From Amoebophrya sp. A120 (Eukaryota > Sar > Dinophyceae > Syndiniales > Amoebophryaceae): a DNA stretch of 64,000 nt. The notes below the pieces were generated by a model. It had not been told where the DNA came from. It saw nothing but the letters and a program-made list of their open reading frames with translations, and did not search any database. The stretch covers positions 13,590,702 through 13,654,701 of the forward strand of contig CAJINV010000001.1 of assembly GCA_905178155.1 (NCBI GenBank). The letters run 5' to 3'. Positions 41,664 through 49,800 of this stretch are shown here, in pieces. How positions within the stretch are numbered: the first letter of the stretch is position 1; each line of letters begins with the position of its first letter. Both the position numbers and the translations under genes were made by a program.

Positions 41664-44600
41664 ATGTCGATCAGAATAAACAATGGCGAATCCGACGGGA
41701 GCACCGGCAAGACCGTCTCTGTAGATGAGGTACTTCGCCTCTTGCAAGCTCCGGTCAACGACGCAACCCTCGATGAGGCGCAAAGCCATGGAGCAAGTGA
41801 TCGGGATAGCAAACCGGCGCCGGCAGCAACCACAAGCGCTTCGCGAGTTCTCGGCGAAGGACGAGAAGCAGACGTCCTAGCCAGTGTTTTACAGAACTAC
41901 GCCGCTGAGCTCGTTCCACCGCTCCCGGAAGACGAGATCTCCGAGGCGCATTTCACAAGTTTTCATCTCGGACGCGGGAGTTCCGACCACATTGCCGTTT
42001 TGGCCGACTACGCGAACCCACATGACACGCCCGGTCTCGCACTAAAATGGAGTCGTCGCGTGTTTGGCGCAGAACCCCTCGCCGAGTGGCAGCAGAATTT
42101 TTGTGCGAAGGACGAAGCTGTGTTCGTGCACGCCATCGCAAATCAGACATCGGACTGGTTTGCGCGGTTCTCGGGGGCGAAGGACCTGAATGCTGCAGTC
42201 AAGACGGTGTTCGGCGCCAGTGTGTCGGGGGTCGAAAACAAGCAAGCCGACTTGGTCACGATAGCAGCAGGAAGCGACGGACCAGAGAAAAGTGAACATC
42301 GCGCTGTACTTCGCTACGGCCATCGCTGCATGGCCGTCCTTTTCGCAACTCATTTGGTGAAAGCGAACAGCGGAGGCCTGGTAGTCGTTTTGGATGCGGA
42401 AGAGGTGGGCCAAAGGTCTCACCAGGAGCGGCGAAGCAGAGAGCTTGCAACCGTCCTCAGCTGTCTCTTCGAGGAAGTGAATCAGTATTCGGAAGCTATC
42501 GTCTGTTTGCGGCGGCGCGATGCTGACGGCGCGCAACGAGAGCTTCTGAAAGCCTTTCGCGCCGCATCAGAGAAACTAGCAGCTGGCGTTGAGCGCACCT
42601 TTCTTTTTGGCGACGAGGCGGTATTGAAAAGTTCTAACTCTGATGGCACTGTACGCAGCTTGCTGGAAAATCGCACCCACGCAAGAACTAATGACGAAAG
42701 GGAGGAGGAACCAGCAGCGAAGCGACGGCGTGTGGAGACGCTGAAGCATCGAAAGGTTTGTGAGGAGTACATAGGAACGCCGCAGACCCCTGGGGCGGGC
42801 CATTTCGAGTTGAGCATACCATCGCTGACGTCAGGTAGCAGAGCCAATTCCGAGGTCATTCTTTCTTTGCGAGCCGACACGCTAGCGAAGTCCGCAGAGC
42901 AGGATGTCGTTGGTGTTTCTCATCAGCCCGGCTTCGAAATGGAGCGGAACGCCGCGGAATACGGGTCGCTTATGGTTGCTGTGAGCGCCGGGAACTTCGT
43001 AACAGGCGGGGAGCGAAAGGTAGAAGGAATAAAAAAGTGGCTTGCGAGCACAGAAGCGCTGGAGAGGAACAGGCACAGCAGTTCGAGGGACTCAGGGCGA
43101 GATGAACATGTTTCTGACAAGTTTGGATTCGCTTGCCGCTTCTCATCGATGGTCCCCGAATCTTCCCTCTCGAAATTCTCGGATGCCCTATCTTCGCTTG
43201 CGTCTCGCCAGGGGGAAGCTACGGAGCTAGATTCGCACTGGCACCACAATTCCACTTTCCGTCAAGAGGGACCGTGGCGAGCATTCCTGCCGTCAATGCC
43301 AGATCTTTCCAACAGCGAGGTGCGCACGAACCTTGGTTTTTTGCAGAAATTGTTCGCGGGGCGAAGAAGTGTGCCGACGCGAGATGAAGGGAAAAAGTGC
43401 GCTGTCATCGCTATGGTCGACGCCACACCCGCACCGCAAGCCCCGAAAGAGACTTCATCGCCACTGCGGTTCAACTTGAGTAGAACACTCCGCGTAGGGG
43501 TTTTGCGGTCACCGCACGACGCGACGACATCGATGGAGCTTTTAGCCACCACTATCCTGGAAGGGCTGCAATTATTACAAAGTGCTGCAGGTGAAGATCC
43601 ACCAATGTCCACGTGCAGTTTAGTCCTCCGATTTCGGAGCGCGCTGCTTACTCGAACTGAAGTCTCACTCATGCTTCTCGTGGCCGCTTGCTTCCGCAAG
43701 ATCACTATCCAAGCGAGCGACTGCGCACCGCCTTTCGCCTTTGGTGGAGGTGATCGGTTTTTAGTCGCAACGGGCGGAAACCATTCGCGGATACAAAAAT
43801 TGGCTGAGACGCTTGCGAAAAATCCCGTCGCGATTCGCGACCCACGGGGCCCATGTATCCATCCGGTCTACGTGTCAACAGGAAGCAGTTTCAGAAAGTT
43901 CATGCGGGACCGAAACGAGGCGTTTTTCGCACGGGAAGTGGCTTTATTAGAGCAGTATCTGTCGAGGACACAAGTGCCTACGGGTTTCACTTCTCAAACC
44001 AGTCCAAGCCCAAACGCAGATCATAATGAAGCGCATTCTCGCCACCTTCCGGTCGATTTTCTCGCGACCACGCTAGCGATTCGAGACTTGTCGTATTTCT
44101 TGAAGGACGAGCCAACATCATCGTCAAGTCACCAAGCAGCAGTAGACGCCACCACGCGGTGGAGGTCACCAGCTATTTACTACCTCTACTTCGGGACCTT
44201 CGACCCCTTTCACGAGAATCACGTTGCGATGGTTAAGCACGTGCTGTCACGCGGTGACGGCGTTCTGCTGTTTCCCAACGAGGACACGAACCCGCTGAAG
44301 AGAACAAAAGTCACCCTCGCCGACAGGATTGAGATGCTCTCTTGTCGAGTGGGAGAATTTGCAATAGAGGAAAAAAACAACGAAATCGCAGCCGCGGTTG
44401 CCAGCAAGCGTCTGCGAGTGGTGCAGCTCACTACGTCTTCCAGCAGCGTCGACAAGGATTTTTCAGTATCATCGACAAGTTCTTACGACCCTGAACTCGC
44501 ACAGTTAGGGACGAATTGGCCTGGGCGGTTGAAGTGCCGCTCAGTCCTCGAGCGGCAACTGAGTCTGGAAACCGGACGCGTCGTCCGTGTTGGCTTCATG

Positions 44601-46370
44601 CTCGGGGAGGACTCTTGGCGTTCGAGTTTGAAACGCGCAGATCAGCACAAGCAGTCCGGCGTGTTTGCTTTGTTGAAAGACAAGAGAATCGAGGAGGCAC
44701 AAGATCACCTGGCGAAAATACCGCGGCCGGATGTGGATAGGAAATTGATTCTCGTGTTCCCCCGATCGGTGGAAGAAGCCCAAAAAGCCGAAAAAGCCGC
44801 GGGTCGGGAAGAGGTGGACCGGTTTTGGGTCGGGTCAAATTTCGCGCATCTCGTCGGCTATGCCCGGGACTACGAAGACCCAACGCAGGAGTTGTCTTCG
44901 ACGAAGCTGCGGGCACAGCTCGCGGAGAAGAGCGGACGAATACCGGCGAATCACCTCCACCCTTCGCTCGTGGAATTCGCGCGACAACGAGGACTATACG
45001 AGGAGGTTTCAACTATAACACCAGCGGGGCATAATTCGCTTGTTGAAGATTTTCGTGAGCAATCGCGCACCGCAGTCGTCGGGAATAAAGCAGCAAATGC
45101 GCATCATCTTCAAGCAATCTCGCAAGAACAGCAAGCTGGAAATAATGATCAAGTCACTCCTGCGTTTCCACAACCTTCCTCTTCCTCGCGCGTTCGCGAG
45201 CACTACGACGAGCGCACCGTGCAGGCAGAGGCGCAAAACCGCAAGAATTCGGCTTCCGTCCAGTCGCGGAACACGCACAACTTGTTGAAAAGCTGTGTCA
45301 TCTTGCGCTACCTGGAGCTCGTGCGGAAGCTTCTGCCGAGCGACAAAAAGTTTTTATCGCTACTGGACTTGGGGATCGGGAAGGGCGGCGACCTCGCAAA
45401 GTACCGCAATGCGGGGGTGCTGCAGCTGTTCGGCGTAGATATTTCGGGAAAAAGTCTTCAGGAAGCACTACGGCGGGCACGGGAAGAGGCCGCGAAGGAT
45501 CAGCGGGCCAGGCACGGGGAGCTGAAGAAACTGGCTGATACGAAGCTGGAGTTACTGCTCCTCGAAGGCAATTCCTTTTCGCCTGGGGCGGAACTGCGGT
45601 TCGATTCCTACGATTTCGGCACGAGCAGGGTGGCAGCGACGAAGAACCAAGTTTGGTTTCACGCCGTGGCTTCCATGTTCGCGTGCCACTACGCGTTCAG
45701 CTCCGAAGCCAGCGTCCGCGCGCTGCTGAAGGCGGTTTCCTCCCGGCTTTGCGAAAAAGGGGTCTTCTTCGGCGTCATCCCCGACATGGACAGTATCGTG
45801 GAACACTGCCAGAAGTCGTCGGACGAGAACAAAGACACTACTAGCTCCGCACCGTGCTGGAAAACCGACTGCTTTTCCGTCGAGTTCTTGGACAAAACAG
45901 CGTGGAGCGCGGCACAAAGGTTGGGCAACCAGAATAAAGAACAGGGCAAAAATATTAATGCAGCAGGAAGCGAACAACAACTCGAGGTGGATCCCTTCGG
46001 CCACGAGTACTCCTTTTCTTTCGTCGACGGTGTGGAGCAGCTTTCCGAGCCGCTGGTCTACTGGCCTAAGTTCGCGGAATTGGCATCGGAGTATGGCTTA
46101 GAGGTGGTGCAGAAGCAGCGACTGTCGGATCTGGTGCCGCTGCGAGCAAACGCAACAGAACCGTCCACGATCAGCAGTGGCGGCGACACGGAGCGACTAA
46201 TTCGGCAGTACCATTATAAGGGCGGGCTAAACCCGGTCATCGGAGATCTGTACTGCTGCTTCGCGTTTCGAAAGACACAAAGCACTGTGATGACGCTGAG
46301 AACTTTGCAAGAAGCGATCGCAAGCATGGTGGACACGCACAAGATTCATGAAAAAGTAGAAAGCATGTGA
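41664..46370 (+). CDS. Fusion protein: NMNAT-like nucleotidyltransferase plus cap guanine-N7 methyltransferase-like domain
   Basis: One 4.7-kb exon, 1568 residues from MSIRINNGES. Residues ~838-1115 resemble NMN adenylyltransferase: YYLYFGTFDPFHENHVAMV (HxxH with Asn for the usual Gly), NPLKRTKVTLADRIEML, and SSTKLRAQL (the (I/L)SSTxxR motif). Residues ~1190-1550 resemble the mRNA cap (guanine-N7) methyltransferase: LLDLGIGKGGDLAKYRNAG (SAM site), LFGVDIS, VWFHAVASMFACHYAFSSE, FFGVIPDMDSI and YHYKGGLNPVIGDLYCCFAF. The N-terminal 720 residues hold two segments recalling FtsJ-type 2'-O-methyltransferases (ADLVTIAAGSD/GGLVVVLDAEE near 195-245 and CSLVLRFRSALLTRTEV/GDRFLVATGG near 650-700) without an intact GxPGG site. 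No guanylyltransferase KxDG was seen. It may act in RNA capping or NAD-linked RNA metabolism; absence of introns contrasts with neighbours. Confidence 0.8.
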   Translation: MSIRINNGESDGSTGKTVSVDEVLRLLQAPVNDATLDEAQSHGASDRDSKPAPAATTSASRVLGEGREADVLASVLQNYAAELVPPLPEDEISEAHFTSFHLGRGSSDHIAVLADYANPHDTPGLALKWSRRVFGAEPLAEWQQNFCAKDEAVFVHAIANQTSDWFARFSGAKDLNAAVKTVFGASVSGVENKQADLVTIAAGSDGPEKSEHRAVLRYGHRCMAVLFATHLVKANSGGLVVVLDAEEVGQRSHQERRSRELATVLSCLFEEVNQYSEAIVCLRRRDADGAQRELLKAFRAASEKLAAGVERTFLFGDEAVLKSSNSDGTVRSLLENRTHARTNDEREEEPAAKRRRVETLKHRKVCEEYIGTPQTPGAGHFELSIPSLTSGSRANSEVILSLRADTLAKSAEQDVVGVSHQPGFEMERNAAEYGSLMVAVSAGNFVTGGERKVEGIKKWLASTEALERNRHSSSRDSGRDEHVSDKFGFACRFSSMVPESSLSKFSDALSSLASRQGEATELDSHWHHNSTFRQEGPWRAFLPSMPDLSNSEVRTNLGFLQKLFAGRRSVPTRDEGKKCAVIAMVDATPAPQAPKETSSPLRFNLSRTLRVGVLRSPHDATTSMELLATTILEGLQLLQSAAGEDPPMSTCSLVLRFRSALLTRTEVSLMLLVAACFRKITIQASDCAPPFAFGGGDRFLVATGGNHSRIQKLAETLAKNPVAIRDPRGPCIHPVYVSTGSSFRKFMRDRNEAFFAREVALLEQYLSRTQVPTGFTSQTSPSPNADHNEAHSRHLPVDFLATTLAIRDLSYFLKDEPTSSSSHQAAVDATTRWRSPAIYYLYFGTFDPFHENHVAMVKHVLSRGDGVLLFPNEDTNPLKRTKVTLADRIEMLSCRVGEFAIEEKNNEIAAAVASKRLRVVQLTTSSSSVDKDFSVSSTSSYDPELAQLGTNWPGRLKCRSVLERQLSLETGRVVRVGFMLGEDSWRSSLKRADQHKQSGVFALLKDKRIEEAQDHLAKIPRPDVDRKLILVFPRSVEEAQKAEKAAGREEVDRFWVGSNFAHLVGYARDYEDPTQELSSTKLRAQLAEKSGRIPANHLHPSLVEFARQRGLYEEVSTITPAGHNSLVEDFREQSRTAVVGNKAANAHHLQAISQEQQAGNNDQVTPAFPQPSSSSRVREHYDERTVQAEAQNRKNSASVQSRNTHNLLKSCVILRYLELVRKLLPSDKKFLSLLDLGIGKGGDLAKYRNAGVLQLFGVDISGKSLQEALRRAREEAAKDQRARHGELKKLADTKLELLLLEGNSFSPGAELRFDSYDFGTSRVAATKNQVWFHAVASMFACHYAFSSEASVRALLKAVSSRLCEKGVFFGVIPDMDSIVEHCQKSSDENKDTTSSAPCWKTDCFSVEFLDKTAWSAAQRLGNQNKEQGKNINAAGSEQQLEVDPFGHEYSFSFVDGVEQLSEPLVYWPKFAELASEYGLEVVQKQRLSDLVPLRANATEPSTISSGGDTERLIRQYHYKGGLNPVIGDLYCCFAFRKTQSTVMTLRTLQEAIASMVDTHKIHEKVESM

Positions 46371-46896
46371 TAGACCTTTTTTCTCACCGAGAGGTTTTTA
46401 CATAACGACGAGACGCGACAATCACGACTTACTTTGGTTGATGGCAAGGGGCCCCGAACCTGCATAATCTTTGTGAGGGATCTCACAACTGCAATTGAGT
46501 GTTCGGAGATGAAAAAGGATCAGTTTATTTGTTTGTGCCCGCGAGATCTGTCTAGATCCACGTATGTATATGCTGAAGCCTTCGACTTCCATACAGTAAC
46601 CCGAGACTTTTCGTGAATACATTTGGCAGTCGAAGTAGATGATCTGTCTTTGACGGCACATTTTTTCGGTTTTATTTCTGATTGGTCGCTTCTAATACCT
46701 TCGGGCCGCTTGATAAGTTTTCGAAAACTATCTTCTGCTTTCAAACTTAACGTTGAATCCTTCACACTACCACTCCACCTACACTCCATCCTTATTTACT
46801 TGCCGGAAACTGAGCATGAGGCTGCTCGCTCTGCACTCCTCCTGCATCTCTACTTCTGCTAATATGAGGTAACAAACCTTGAACTAATTTCTTGCC
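46371..46896. other. Spacer, no gene seen
   Basis: 0.53 kb between the fusion gene and VPS34; nothing recognised. Confidence 0.6.
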
Positions 46897-49800
46897 ATGG
46901 CGACAGCCCGGCAGCTGTACGCGGTCTCGTGCGAATGTCCGCACGGGTTGCGGATCGAGGTGGACTGGCAGCCGGGCGACGACGTGACGGCAAGTTTGTT
47001 CATCGACCACTTGCTGGTTTGCCAGCGACAAAACCCGTTTTCCACGAGCAGCAGTGGCAAATGGATGCATTTCCCGGTGCGCGTTCGGGATTTGCCGCTC
47101 ACAGCGCGCATAAATTTTCAGGTGGTACGCGAGAACGGGGGCATCTACGAGACGGTTTTGCATTTGTTTCAACCGGACGCAGTGCTGAAACAAGGGCGGC
47201 AGTTGCTAATCCTGCGCGACCCGTTGGAGTTGGCCATAGCCGAAGAGCAGGACGAGGTTGATGAAAGCAATGGTGACAGCACCGAGACGGCTGATATAAT
47301 TAGAGTGAGGTAACAAACCAAATCTGGAACTTCGCGGTTGAGTTCTCATCCGGCCGGCCGGCCGGATGAGAACTCAACCACGTCACCGGCGGAATCGATC
47401 CGGCCGCCCGGCCGGCCCAGTCGTCTTCTCCCCTCCCTCAACCGGTGTGGACCCACTCTCACTCTGCTCCCCCGCTGTCCCGCCCGAGCCGCGTTTTATT
47501 TACTATGCAAAAAGCCCCTGTTGTCATGCAAAAGCAGCGGAAAGCGCCGAAACCGAGAAAAACAGACGCTAATAGTAATTTATTACTCCTTTATTTGCTT
47601 TTCACACCACCAGGCAGGGCACTACTCCCAGTTCCGCGCTGTAGTGTTGTTTTGCTATGCAAAAAGCCCGTCTCTTGTCATGCAAAAGCAGCGGAAAGTG
47701 CCGAAACCGAGAAAAACAGATCATATGTTGCTTCTTCTTCAACTGCTACGACTACTACTGGGCGCTGCTACGTACAACTACTGCTGGGTGCTGCAGTACA
47801 CACTTACTACAACTTGGTTGGTCGGTGGTTGGTTACTTGGTTGTTGGTCGGTGGTTGGCGTGCCGTCGCGATTCGAGAAGCCTAAGTGCAAGGCTTTTGC
47901 GTGTGGCACTCACGAGAAGGAGAGCGCGCTCCTATTTTTGGAAGCAATACGAGAAGAAAAAGCACAAAAGTGAGTAAGTAACTTTCTTTATCGTGTCGGA
48001 TCCTCTAGAGGGATCCTCATCCTGCTCTGGCCAGTTTTAAATTGCAACTGGAAGACCCTCTTCATTTTTGATCAGAATTAGATCCGCATCCTGGCGCTGG
48101 CTGGCATTGATCATTTACGATCTTGCGCACGCTTACATGGTCGATACAGAGGGCGCGCTTCGTCTGCCGCGGAAGGTTGCGACTTGTCCCTGCGGGTTGC
48201 GAGTCTGGTTTAACTCGCAACCAAGTAACCAGTAGTAGTTGTACGTAGCAGCGCCCAGTAGTAGTTGTAGGAGTTGAAGTAGAAGCGACGTATGATCTGC
48301 TTTTCTCGGTTTCGGCACTTTCCGCTGCTTTTGTATGACAAAAGAGGGGCGTTTTGCATAGCAAAACAACACTACAGCGCGGAAGCGGGAGTAGTGCCCT
48401 GCCTGGTGGTGTGAAAAGCAAATAAAGGAGTAATGAATTACTATTAGCATCTGTTTTTCTCGGTTTCGGCGCTTTCCGCTGCTTTTGCATGACAAAAGTG
48501 GGGCTTTTTGCATAGTAAAAACGCGGCTCGGGCGGGACAGCGGGGGAGCAGAGTGACAGTGGGTCCACACCGGTTGAGGGAGGGGAGAAGACGACTGGGC
48601 CGGCCGGGCGGCCGGATCGATTCCGCCGGTGACGTGGTTGAGTTCTCATCCGGCCGGCCGGCCGGATGAGAACTCAACCGCGAAGTTCCAGATTTGGTTT
48701 GTTACCTCACTCTTACAGTTTCTTCGCCCACTGCAGAGGCAGAACAGGAGTTGCTGAATTGGGACAAGTTACTGGATCTCGCGGACCGTGGACTCCTCGC
48801 GGAAGGCGGCGGCTTTGCGCGTGAGCACATCCAGAATCTCGCGGACGATGCTTTGCATCGGCTGGGAAAGGAGGTGCTGACGGTCCACTTACCGTGTTTC
48901 ACGTACCCGGTCATCTGGGGCGAAACCACGTACGCGGATTCTGTGGCGGTGCGACACATGTACGCAACCAGCCCCAACGCGCCCCCGGTGCTGCTTGCGG
49001 GGGCGGATGAAGCGGTCCCTTGGACGACGAGCTCTCAAGACGGAGATGATGACGACGCTGAAAATGTTGAACCCTGCATCAACAGCGGCGAGTTGTCACG
49101 TGCAGAAAGAGGGGGCAGTACGAACCCAAAAAATAGCATCACGCCTTCCAGCTCCAAAAGCACGGCGGTTTCGCTGATGGACGTGTTGTCGCAAACGTGG
49201 TATCCCGACACAGGCGTGGATGCACACAGCGGGCTTGGCAGGTCGCACTTTGTCGTGCTCGTGGATCACGAGCTGGAAAGCAATTTCGAACATCCCGCGC
49301 ACCTCAAGTACCTCAAACTTCAAAAGGGCGAGGGTGGGGAGAAGGAACAGAGTCAGGTATTGTAAAATGAATGTAGACTGATGTTAGAAACAAATTCATG
49401 GATCCACCATTTAAGATGAGAATTCGGGGGGTAGTTCGTTGGGTGTCGCAAGATGAAGAACTCACATTGTAAATAGACTCTCCTTTTCAAATACCCCAGG
49501 GCGTCCTCCGTCCGAACGGGGAGGAACTCACCCGGTTGAACGAGCTGGTCCGGCGGCCAAAACGGACGTACAGTGTGGAGGAGAAGTTGTTGCTGTACAA
49601 GTTTCGGCACTCGCTGATGGACAAAAAGGAGGCCCTGGTGAAGTTTTTGCTCGTGGTCGACTGGCTGGACGCGGCGGAGAAGAAGCACGCGCTCGAACTG
49701 ATGTCGCAGTGGCAGGCCATCGACACGGATGACGCGCTAGCGCTGTTGAGCAAGGATTTCCGGGGCGTCGCCGAAGTGCGCCGGTACGCGGTGGACCGGC

